From Thermomucor indicae-seudaticae (Eukaryota; Mucoromycota; Mucoromycetes; Mucorales; Lichtheimiaceae): 64,000 nt of DNA. The position numbers and the translations under genes are program-made. Where the stretch lies: assembly GCA_000787465.1 (NCBI GenBank), contig JSYX01000044.1, positions 1 to 64,000 on the forward strand, given 5' to 3'. Within the stretch, counting starts at the first letter, position 1; every line of letters begins with the position of its first letter. This document shows, piece by piece, positions 45,432 through 57,318 of the stretch. The notes beneath the pieces are model-generated. The model was not told the DNA's origin. It saw only the letters and a list, made by a program, of their open reading frames with translations, and did not search any database.

Positions 45432-48400
45432 TAGGGTATCGCTGTATAAAAGGTAATATGTAGCGGTGTAACAAATGTGGACTCAGGATAATAAGACGGA
45501 TTGAAATATATATCGTCCTTTATTCAGCCAAAAAACTTAACGCTTGCTTGTTATTTTACAATCCTGCTGTAGCTGCTCTGGAAAATGTAGAGTGCTGCGG
45601 TCTTGATTACCGCGGTTCGGCAAATCTTGTTGAGGATTTGGTATTGGGAATGCTGCTACGGCATTAATTGAGACGGCGGAGTGACAAAATCGATGGTGCA
45701 AGTGCTCTTTTCCCTCTTCTGTTGGGACATTGCAAGATGGTCTTTTCGATGTCCACTACGCAAGCCATTTTTATTTCTCTGTAGTATTGGTTTCTTCTAG
45801 TAACAATCCTCAGAAAAGCTGTTGCAGTACCGGTCCCAGCCTTGGCAGTCTTCGGGTTTGATGGAATGGACGGAACGGAACGGAATCTGTGATTAATCAA
45901 ATCAAAACACCACCGCTGTGTGATTTATGCTTTTTCACGTCATTCCCCAGCTTCGCGAAAGAAAACTCTTCAATTCGATCTAAAAACGGCGATCACAGCG
46001 GCAGCGGACAGGGTATAAACCCATGGGAGCGGATGAGTGCACTCGTCTCGTGCTTATACACCCAGATGCGAAGCCGAGTTACAGTGTTGGCATCCGGCAT
46101 GGAACGAAAGAGGGAAAGATATGATGAAACTTGGAGACTGTCTGGATGGCGTCGTGTAAGATACAGAACCATAATGTTGCGAGCACTGTGATCCATGGGT
46201 GTTGTCCAAAACGTTTTCCATGCAACAGATGGACGAGAGGTGTCTAGCACAACAGTGCGTTGAGAGAGACGGCGACTGCCTATTGATCCACTGAGTGATA
46301 GGAAACTGCGAAAACATCGTTTGCACTACAGGGGTAGGGTCAAAAGATTCGAGCACGTCAGTATGGCAAGCTAAAGGATGTGAAGCGGACACACACCATC
46401 GAGCAAAGCAAGGCCGTAGAGCGATTCCGATCGTATCAAGATCTTGAAAGAAAAGGTGCGATATTGTTTTTCCGACAAGTGTTGACTGCTGATATGTGAG
46501 AAAAGCGCAGCCGTGCACGCAGCATCCAATTCTGGTTTATGTTTGCAGTAGGGCGGGTCACAGCAGCTCAACCAGCTCTCGGGAAATGAAATTGGTACCC
46601 AATGAAATGAGAAGTTGAGAAAAAGCTGAGGAAACTTGAAGCTCAAAGGCTTCAGGTGGTTCTCATCTTCTAATTTTGTCCAAGCAATTAAACCCCGCAA
46701 CGCTGAAAATCTTCAGGTTGAGCTGCTATCACACGCCCTAGTAATCGGTAGATTGTCTGCTTCGAAGCTTTCCTTCATACTGCTTTTCGACACGACACAT
46801 GGAAACAAAGGAAGTTTTCTGGCTGTTGTCTTAACGTCGCTAAGCCCAGTGTCGTCTTCGAAAGGTATGTGGAAATCGCCTTGATGTTGCATGTTGCTAT
46901 CATAAAGCTCGTACTGTTTTGGAAAAGTCAACATACTGTGTTCTTCGCTTCTCCTCCTAGCGAACGAAATGAGGTCTCACGAAGAACTCGGAGAAATAAA
47001 ATGCATGCGGACAACAGTCAGTATCCAAGACTTATGTTGGAACGGGTGAAACTGACAAACCGTATAAAAGACTACCATGTCCGAAGTATCCATTTCAGTT
47101 ATACTAGCTCAAAGTTTCCAGTTTTGCTTCTTACCTAGTGACAATACCGATCAAACTTAATTTAAGGTTGATGACGAAACTCGACACAGCCAAATCCGTT
47201 ACGGCAAAAGAAAAGAATAGCGCTTGTTGATTAGCCGCAGGCAACAGTTCATTTCGGATCCCGCTTATTGTTTTCAAATGGGACGCATAAAAAATCAAAG
47301 ACGAAGATACGTGCTGTTTGCCTATTCCCATTGACCTCCGGCATGGAACACGCGTATGATTTGCTCCGTATGTGTCTGTTCCATTAGATGTAAGAGCGAT
47401 GTATATGAAGTTAAAGCTATCTTATTTCCTTCAGACACGGTCAACACGATTGACCGTATTCGTTCGCGTTAAATCTTATATCCAGCGTTGTTGAAGCGCA
47501 GTTTCTATAATGACCATTTCAAGCAATGAGAACAGAACGTCAGCAACTTGTCTCAATCAATGTTGTCATGATCAATCTTTCAGTTTGCAGATGGTGCCGA
47601 TATTGCGAGACTCTACAGCTGCCCAACGCAATCGTGCCGGAGATGTATTCCTTGAGAAACTTCCAGTTCTGTAGGCTAGGCATATGAATAAGAAATATAA
47701 GCTGCTGTTTGTAAGGATATATTTTAAGTTTTCATTTCAGCCTGACGTAGAACTAGTCACCTTCTCGCACCGCTTACTGTCAGCCAACTCACATGAAGAT
47801 CTCTACAATGAGGTTTCTCGGCTGCATGCACATCCTGCAGAGTTCTTCCTTGTTATCTATCAAATAGGTCATATTTTCTTCTACTTCCTTCACATCCACT
47901 GGAAATCCACTAAAGACAACGAATTCAGTATGCTTTTCCTTTGTTCCTACTTGATCCAGGGAAAAGTTAAAGTAGTTGAATCATTGGTTGAATGAGTTAG
48001 TGAACTTCTTCCAATCTGTGGGTAATTCAGGATACGATAATTTTACGTTGAATTCATGTTGTATTCTACTAGTTATTTTGGGGCTTTGACAGGAAGTATG
48101 TCCACTGACAAAACTTTTGCATTTTGTAATTTGTGACTCCAGATAGCAAAAAACACCAAGTCTTTCAATCAGTGCGTATTCAACTCAAAAGCAGGTCATG
48201 GTCAAGGCATGATAAAAGAATATTCCCACAACCAAGACTTGACCCCTTAATCTTAACTATGACGAGGATTTGAACTGGATATCAATAGGTTCAAAAATTT
48301 ATGTTATTGCAACGCCATGGACAACGTTTCCAGCTCTTAATTGGACCCGCAGCAGTACATTACCGCGAGCATTCGTTCCGTTAGCTGTCGGTTTTCTGTC

Positions 48401-51400
48401 AAATTTCTTTGTCAACTTTTGTGAATCCGAACATTGGCCGCTAAATACTTAACAAAGACGCCAGCCCTGAGAGCAAGAAATCATCCACGTGACCTCGCCT
48501 TTGACAAGCCTCCACGGTCGACAGTTTCCTGTTAGAATAGACAAGCCTTCCAATGCACATCCCACTCTCTATAGTTCTAATTCCTGCCAAGAATTATTTT
48601 TTATATAATAGGTATCAGAGACCCAGAAATGAGATTTACTTATGCTAAATTCTGCATTATTGACGTCATAGCACATGGCACCATATTACTACCACATCAA
48701 TAAGGCGTTTCTGCAGGTCAATTCCCGAGTACCTCTTCGTTATTTAGAAAAGAATAGCGCGTTGGTAAAAGAGTGTCTACCATGCGTACGGCAAATCGGA
48801 ATGCTGGCTTCAGTTGAGATGTAAAACGTATACACCCGAGGAGGCTCATCAGGAAGATGTACAAGCACAGAACGCTGTGAAACAGGCTCCTCGGATCCTC
48901 GACCCTACCAGAACGCACGTCCATACGCTAGGCAGTACCTAATCAAACACTTACAGAGTCACCACCATTGTCTACAGGTTGGAAGATGTATGTTTCTATA
49001 GCGTAACAAATGGAAAATTTTCCTCGTATTATTTAAGCAATGCTAATATATGGTTTAAAAAATTTCGAAATAGAAGTCCGAGTCAAAAGCCTGCACTCCT
49101 CTCTTTTTAGCTCAGCCGTTTCTGTCATTTTCTTTTATAGTCATCCAAGAGCGAAGTATGAATAAAAATATTCCTGAGACGCGTGTCAACTACTTAAAGC
49201 TCTATTGTCTTGAAATGGACTTACAACCATCAAAATGCAATCTAGCAGTCATGTTGGCGAACAAAATGGTCATCATCATGAACGTTCATTCATTTTTGAA
49301 GATTTGAAGAAGAACAGATTCTTACTGAAGCGAGCAACAGGCTTCAACTCCCGCCAGATCCTGCTGAGCCCCGTAATATCGGACATAGCACTGGACAGGA
49401 GGTCATCACATTGTATAGTCACAAGGGAATGCCTGAGGCCGCCGCACGGGTTGGATAAAAAAAGGAACGACAGAACAGCGCAATTTTGCTATTTAGAGCC
49501 CCGCATCTCGCCTTGTTTTCTTGACCCCTAGATTTCGCCACTATATGAAGTCCGTTATAAACTAGTCGAAACACTCCCAAGCGTTACTGTGCACGCAAAA
49601 TACCTAGAGTTTATGTAATCAAAATTTGAGTATGCGTTGCGAAGGCGAAAATCCAGAAAATTAAGATTAAAAGAGGGGAATGTAGATTTTGACCAGACCT
49701 ATAAAACATGCGCATTCACACCATCCAATTTTTTCTAAATATTTTTGACATAGTCCACATTGATCGCACTTTCCACATATTTTCCCCAGGTTATTTTCCA
49801 TGGTGCTTTGCAACGCCTTCATGCCACCAAATTTTGTTGTAAACGGCCAGGGTTGCCAGAAGCCGCGGACCCACGGTCTCTATATACTGTTAGAGACATG
49901 TTTTTTTGTTGCGGAAAGCTTCGTTGCAGACTTATAGATGCTGCGGAAAGTGGGGTTGCAAAAAGCAGGGGTTGTGATATAGGGTCCAGAAAAAAGGATA
50001 ACTAGAGGAGATAGGTATCGTGGAAGTTCTGTTCTTATGTTTATTCATTTTTGATTTAGGGACTCTTTCTGTATTAGATGTCGGGATGTCGTTCCTTGAA
50101 TATGCAAATGTCTCAAGTACGGCACGTATTAAAAGTTTTCCTTCGACTGCTAAAGAACATGTTGCCTACTGCTGTTGATGATAATCGTCATTGGCTGTCT
50201 GTGCCATCTATTAGTTCATCCGTCTAACGGGAATGCGGTGGTATCCTTTATTATCTATGAGGTTTCAATAGGAAGCGTAACTCCGAAACTTACTATGTGC
50301 TTCGTGGTGTTATATACCACAGGGACCCCACTGTATATATGATCTACCGCTTCCATAAATGGACGCTTAGATCGGCGCAGCCTCACATTGGCGTCACATA
50401 TGGGAGGATAATATTAATGAAGATCATTTAGAATGGATATCTAGTATTCTGCGCAGATCAAGTGGACCGATGGCGCAATTTTCGTCCTGGACGTTCGAAC
50501 ACTATCCAGGTTGTTGTATCCTAGACGGCCACTTTTTCACTTTATGCACGAATAACTGCAGGCGAGAAGCCGGGACAAAATTAAGAATGTCAAAAAGTCC
50601 AAACAGCCTGAAACAAGACCTCAGGAACGGCCATTTCCAAGGTGTAATGGACAAATAGTCGAGATAACACTGGAGAAGGTTCGATATTCTAAGTAGGTGA
50701 ATACCACTAGAAAGTTACCAGACGATGGTGTTCTAAGTACTTGGAAGATTGTCTGACCATCTGGAATGAGGTATTCTAATGGTCTGGTAACGTACTCGAA
50801 CATGTCTGCATTGACTTTATCTGACGTATGCCAGCGATCTTTTAATAACATTCTAGCGAATTTCCATCAATGTGTTCATGATACCCTGAGTAGTCGTTAC
50901 TACGTCACTGTGATATTAAACCTCGTCCACTGCAAAGCGCATGTATCAATCACCCTAATGGCCCAAGTATATCGACATTACTCTGAAAAATGGAATAGAA
51001 TCACTAGGCGATAATTTCAGAGAAGCCATAATAATTAGATGCCATAGGAAAATCGAGCTTAATGAAATTCTAACAAGAACCCCAACAGTATCTGATTTCC
51101 CTCCTACGTACTAGAACCTTACACGAGCGCTACTGTTACTTGCCTTAGCGTTTGCAAGACGATGGACAGACGGGGAACCATGTAGGATCGACATTTTTAA
51201 TACAAAACTCGTTATTTTCTGAGTTTGCTACGGATGGCTAGGAAGGGGTCTGCCCGATAACTTGTCAAAAAAAAATCAGCTGTCAGAAATTATTTCGGGT
51301 AACAGCCGCGAATTGGGGAAACACCGTTCTTTTTAGCCATCACGCCATGCTTTGAAGCCTGTAATTGATGTTGCGCGGAGCCGCATACACTTTACAGAAA

Positions 51401-51802
51401 AGTAGCGACCGCCCCTTAATGAATTGATGTTACCGCGGTTTTTCGGTGCATGAAGGTTAAAAATCTTTGCCCTGCCTGCGCTGGTTCGAGCCCCGTCGAT
51501 GCGAGATTTGACGGTTTCAGGGGTGGACTCTAGATGCTATATTCAAATTATCTCACGCTACTAGGAAGTTATGCGTAGAATGCTCTGCTACGGTTCTCTC
51601 GAAATCACGACCTATTCATAGGAATCCATGTAAACGGCTTTATACGAACCAAGTTGCCAGTGACTTTTGGGTTCTTACGGGGAGTTCTGAGCTCGTACTT
51701 TTCCTGCGGCGAGAGGCTCCGTGCCAGGAGACTTAATATTCCACGACCTTGTCCCATCAGCATCGCCACATCCGTGTGTGGATCTTGACTAGACTGTCAT
51801 CG
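45432..51802. other. Gene desert with scattered short frames
   Basis: More than 6 kb without a supported gene. Frames of 60-150 codons occur on both strands (for example 46054-46518 and 46713-46934 minus, 47684-47995 plus). None has domain-like sequence, a signal peptide or splice-compatible neighbours. It is AT-rich and probably old repeat or intergenic DNA. Confidence 0.45.
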
Positions 51803-52019
51803 ATATTAGCAGAAGATTCTGCTTCTCAGTCTCTCGAGCGACTCTCACTCTGCTTACCTGTAAGTTTCCTGACGTATTAGAATGCGAAATAGGGCTTTTT
51901 AGCTACGTGAAAATTAGCAAAAGGTCCTGCTTCTCAGTTTCCAATTCAACTCTCGCTCTCCCCACCTGTACCTTTCCTGACGCGCCTGCATGCGAACTAA
52001 GGGCTTCCTAGCTATACTC
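51803..52019 (+). repeat. Two-copy diverged tandem repeat (~108 bp unit)
   Basis: Copy 1 (about 51803-51909) and copy 2 (about 51910-52019) share the order ATTAGCA..AAG.TTCTGCTTCTCAGT, CTCTCNCTCT, ACCTGTA, TTTCCTGACG, TGCGAA and GGGCTT. The two copies differ by many substitutions and are of equal length to within a few bases. They lie ~670 bp upstream of the SANT-WD40 start, so they may be part of its promoter. Confidence 0.6.
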
Positions 52020-52685
52020 CATCTTGACGTTCACCTTCCTAGCTTACAGCAAGAAGCATGAAGTGGATCTTTGACCACTCCGACCTCGTATTCGCCGGTG
52101 CAGACGAACGCTACCGCAAACCCGGCCGAAGTTGCAGCTCTTGTAGGGTGCTCTCCGACCTCGACAGCACCTTGGGATATCCCGAGGTCTCCATATCATG
52201 TGGCTGAGTTTAAAATACATCCAATCGTCAAAATCTGCACGGAACCGGAAGCTACCGGTTCGGCCGTCGGCCCATCTAAACTCTTCACACTGTCCAATAG
52301 TTTTCGAACACCGACACCAGTGAAAATTGTTCGGAATTCCCACTCATGAAAAAATTTTAAGCCGAATCCTCACAATTTCTGCCCTTGCCTACTGAAGCCC
52401 TCAAAATGGAAAATACTTGCCAAATTTGGTCCTGCGGCCGAGACTGCTTTTCAGCGCCGTGTTCCAAAGGCTGTGAATGGCTCCCAACAACTTCTTAATA
52501 GTGTCCTCTGCGTTAAACCATCAATTAGTTTCCATAAGACCATTCCCTTTGTGGACCTTCGTGTAAGAGAACGAAAAGTTACCGAGTCCCACTCTTCAAT
52601 ACTCACAGTGAGTAACACGCTTAAAGAACAAAAGAACAAGGAAATTGATACACCGCTCCTCCTTTCGTGCTTTTCGTCAAGAGGT

Positions 52686-55600
52686 ATGGCCAAGGAAGGA
52701 AGAAGACCAAACGAGATGCCTGGGACTTCCACATTCCGTGCAGCCAATCTCCGTCGTAACAATTCGCGTAAGTCACGACAATCGCGTAACTTGAGACAAA
52801 CAGGATTCCGGATTGATTTCAGCGATCTATTGACACCAACCAATCACCTTGATCAAGTGCGCCTGCCTCTGCATCCGTCGCCCCATGTCGCCATTGGATT
52901 TAACCTCCCGAATTTACCGTTCAACTATATCCCGCCTACTGCTTCTACCGGCACCATCACCACTACCGCTACCCTTCTTTCGCACCCTCCCGTCGGAACT
53001 CCCTATTTTTATCCACTAGACCACCATGCAGCTGCAACCGCTGACTTTGACGAATATATAGGGTGTCCAGTGGAACCGGGACCGGAACCAACCTCAGCAG
53101 ATAACCCGATCGTCATTAGCAGTGATGAAGAAACTGAAAATATAACTGCCCCACCTGTGATAGCACGGGACAAGTCACCTGTGGTTCCTGGAAAAACGAT
53201 CGACAACCCTATCAACCTTGACGACGATGATGAAGAAGTACAAGAAGCAGTACAGGAAGAAAACCGAGCCCAAAATATTCTACAGGCGACTGAGAATTAT
53301 AGTAACAATAATAATAATCATTATAACCACCATGGAGAAGACATCAAGATGAGGTCAGCGTCCCCACCGGGCGCAACAAAGGCAGTACCGCTTGCTTTTC
53401 CACCACATACTGATTCCTATAAGGCCGCTGAGACCTTGGTATCGGTGCAGCCAGTACCTGTGCCGCTCGCGCCTGTGCTAACAACGCCTATTCAGCCAGC
53501 GTCTTTGCAGACAGTAACTGTGGGCCCAGCACTTAAGCCAGCATGTAAGCCATCGCCTGTGCAGCCAGTATCCGCAAGGCCAGCACCTAAGCCGTCGCGT
53601 ATACAGCCAGCATCTTCGAAGCCAGCATCTCCGAAACCAGCACGTAAGCCAGCACATAGGCCGTCGCCTGTGCAACCGTCGCCTGCAGAGCCAGTACCTG
53701 TGGGGTTAGCACTTAAGCCATCACCTGAACCGTCGCCTGCACAGCCAGTATCTGTAGGGCCAGCATTTAAGCCAGCACCTAAACCGTCGCCTGTACAGTC
53801 AGTATCTGTGAAGGCAGTATCTGTAGGGCCAGCATTTAAGCAAGCATCTGAGCCATCGCCTGTACAGCCAGTATCTGTGAAGCCAGAACTTAATCCAGCA
53901 CCTGTGCAGCCAGGGCCTGTGAAGGCAGCACCTGCGCAGCCAGCATCTGTAGAGTCAGTACCTGTAGCACAGACTATAATGACGGAAAAAGAAAAGGAAA
54001 GGGAGGAAAAAGAGTCATCAGATATGCAAATTGATTCGGAGGACAAAGAGAAGGAACCTATTGATACACACATGAGATTAGAGCATGAACGTACGCCGGA
54101 ATATTTGCCGTCTGGTGGCGTTGAGGAAAAAGAAGAAGAAATTGTCCAGGAGGACGGGATGGAGGATAACGAAACGAAAATGGATTATATACCCGATAAT
54201 GCGTCCGAAACATCCGTGTCGTCGTCAGAACTTATCTTTGGAGCCGCGCCCGTTAGTCCGGTAGCGGACTCGTTTGTGGTGTCCTCGCTGATCGAGCCTA
54301 ATGAAATGGATCGCGCTCCGGATTGGAGGTATCTCACCAACCTTTCATCGGACGATCGTAATAACCAACAGGTAAGAAAATACAACGTTGGAAATCCGAT
54401 ACCATGGTTACTTAATCTATGCTACGTTTGTTCAGGGTATGGACATCGATGATCTACGACATCTTACCAACCTGTCATTAGAGGATCAACAGGTAAAACA
54501 TTACAAACCCGGTACCATGGTTACTTAACTTATGCCATGTTTGTTTGCAGTCTGCTGAGCGTATGGAAATCGATCATCCACGGTCTGCTTCTCCGGTCAA
54601 GACCAAGATACCCAAAGATCAAAACCTTATTGAGCTCGTATCTCAAATTGATCTCTATATCGAATCTGTCAAGGCCCCGTTAGAAGCAGTCAAGGCTGCG
54701 GAAGGCAATAAAGACAAGAATGGAAGAAGTATCGACGAGCAGTCCATTCAGCCGCAATTGGGTGGTCTACGAAGGAAGACGAGAAGCAGTTCGAAGCGCA
54801 AGACCATGGAAGCAGCAGCAACAGCGGCGACGGCTGGCAAGGAGTCCGGAATCATATACCGACCGTATATACCAAGCCGCTTGTGGCGACAAGCTACATG
54901 GGAAGACTGGGCCCAATTTGAGGTGGGCGACTGGCTTCACTGGCCATTCGAAGAATGGGAAGTCAAAGTTATTCAGAAGACTGTGGATCGCTACGACATC
55001 AAAGCCAAGAAGAGGAAAGCGGATGGTATCGCGATATTTGGCGAAACCATGTGGGAAGTTATTGCGAATCTTTTGCCTGGACGCCGACCGATCGATTGCA
55101 GCAGATATTGGAACGATCGGAAAATGGGAATTGTTGAACCCTATGCACGACCTGTGATTATTGCACAAGATCAACGTAAGTTACTTATATTTCGGAGCAA
55201 GTTGCTTCGAACAAAAAGTATCAGGCAAGACTGACCTGCGATATATGTGTATCTATACAGAGACGCCACGAAGGGAGAGTCTTTATGACTTCGTATCCCA
55301 GGCACGATATTTCGGAAAACGTCGTATGACGGCGTCAATTTCGGCTGTCTGGCGCCACTTTAAGCGTGAAAGAACTTTTGGCGACGGAAGTGCAGATACT
55401 TTGGCTCTCCAGATTATAACAGGCGGGCGAGAGAAGGGGTAAATAATAATAATCTCTGATAGAGGGCGGCCGTCACTGAGAAAAATTCTAATCTTTCTCC
55501 AGACTTAAAATTGTTGCAGGCTCGGCTTGCAATGACCAGCCAGAGTACAATATGCCTGGTAACTTGCGGCTATGGAATGCTGACACGGATTCCATTTTTC

Positions 55601-57057
55601 AAATGCGTGGGCACAAAACGTCGCTCAGTCTTCCGGACGGTACAGAGCAAGGTAACTTAAGCCTCAAAGAAGAATTGGACTTATCATAACGAGTAATGTA
55701 TAGATATATGGAGCACGGTGACAGACGTCAAGTTATCCAATGATCAGCGATTCATCTTTTCGTCCTCTCATGATAAAACGGCTAGAGTCTGGTCAGCTAA
55801 AAATGGCAGGATGCTTTCCACACTATGTAATAAGCCTAAGCAGATGCTCATGGGCCCATTCATCTTTTGAAATCTAACTTAAAAGGTTGCAGGTTACCAT
55901 GAGAAAGCTGTACACCAAATAGCCGTCCGTCCGGGTGAAACTGAACATATAATCGCCACGGGATCGTCCGATGGGACAGCTGTCATATGGCAACTAAAGT
56001 CCACAGGAAACGTAGGAACTGGCATCGTGTGTGAAGTAGACGCTGAAAAGTATCGATCACCCAGTGTCGACTGCCTCGCGTTTGGTCACGGTCGTTCACA
56101 TAACACTTTGTTCACTGGCATCGTCAATGAGCAGCTTGAGCAACCGGGATTGGTAAAAAATGAAAAAATAATACTGGCATGTGGACAGCATGATTGATAC
56201 TGTAATTCCCATAGATCCAATGCTTTGATATTGAAACTGCAAAAGTCCTAATGTCGTTCACGTCCATGAAAGGAGGAGTGTGTGACCTTGACATATCAAC
56301 AACTGGTGAGCTTTAAGGGCTATAAATTATACAGGGACGTAAAGTCCTCATCATTCGCTTTAGGTCAATATGTGATATCTGGCAACCACAGCCCACTTGA
56401 TGACCACAGTGGAGATGGCTTTATTCATATTCACGACGTTCGGACCCCAAGTGCTGTTATCAAAGCATACACCGGGCATGAAGACGTTAACGTTGTGAGA
56501 ATGAGGTTTGTGAAACCGCAACGAAACACACTTGGATTGCTTGCTCATTGTAAGCTATATATAAATGTAGCCCGTGCGAAATATACGTCGCGTGTGGAAA
56601 TCCCTTCAATGAAACTGCCGTGGTAGACATTCGAAATCCAAAAGCACCCCTGTTTCGACTACACCACAAGCGTAAGTTTTCTATTTCGCTCTTAATAATT
56701 TTCCAGTAAACATTTAACACGAGCATGAAACCCACAGGAAATTTGGCTGATCATCTTGTGCCTATCAATTCTGACATGGGCATTTCAGGCATTTACTGGA
56801 TGTCTAACAGGAGGACCCTTATCACGAGCGGCGGAGATTGCTCGGTACTCTTTGATCAATGAGGGTTGCAATGGGGTTATTAACGGCTGGACTTCATATA
56901 GGTCAAACTATGGGATGTATGGGGTAGTGGTGAATTACTGCACTCTTACCCAACGTCAGGTAATGTTACGAGTCTAGCAGTGGACGAAGACAACATGATC
57001 CTCTGCGCAGGAGTGTCGGGAGCACAAGGAATTGTACACGTTTGGACACCATCATAA
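52686..57057 (+). CDS. SANT/Myb-like plus WD40-repeat protein
   Basis: Twelve exons were assembled: 52686-54371, 54436-54492, 54551-55175, 55261-55438, 55503-55651, 55704-55826, 55893-56152, 56215-56305, 56364-56505, 56571-56671, 56738-56844 and 56902-57057. They total 3675 nt, giving 1224 residues. The first in-frame ATG is used. Layout: Arg/Ser-rich start; acidic disordered region; ~200-residue Pro/Val/Lys repeat (KPSPVQPVSV type, about 260-440); RYLTNLS/RHLTNLS duplicated motif; SANT/Myb-like domain (WPFEEWEVKVIQ ... MWEVIANLLPGRRPIDCSRYW); linker ARYFGKRRMTASISAVWRHF; then a WD40 propeller (GNLRLWNADTDS, SSSHDKTARVWSAKNGR, ATGSSDGTAVIWQLK, SFTSMKGGVCDLDIS, SGGDCSVKLWDV, HVWTPS). Probably nuclear/chromatin-associated. 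I do not recognise an ortholog by name. Confidence 0.82.
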
Positions 57058-57318
57058 GATTTTACGACCTGTTTTATTATTTTTTTCCTTTCGACCTTTG
57101 TAAATATACCTTTGTACTGTTTTTCCTCATTAGCTATTAATTGATACTGCAAAAAGCCATTTTATGGAGCAGCCACTTTGGATGACCGGCGAGAAGTGCG
57201 ATATTTTTCAATCTTTTGTTGACCTTGCCTTCTCAATTCATACCCGCCTTGTTCCCAAGCACTAACGTGGAAGAATTTACCCATGCTCTCCTATCATTAT
57301 CGATGCCACACGGTTAAC

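Noticed and set aside
51470..51510. B-box-like GGTTCGAGCCCC suggesting a tRNA or SINE
   Set aside because: No matching A box or acceptor stem ~60 bp upstream, and the T-stem pairs poorly.
53492..54073. Minus-strand Cys/Gly/Thr-rich frame opposite the SANT-WD40 Pro repeat
   Set aside because: Mirror of the repetitive sense codons; no independent support.
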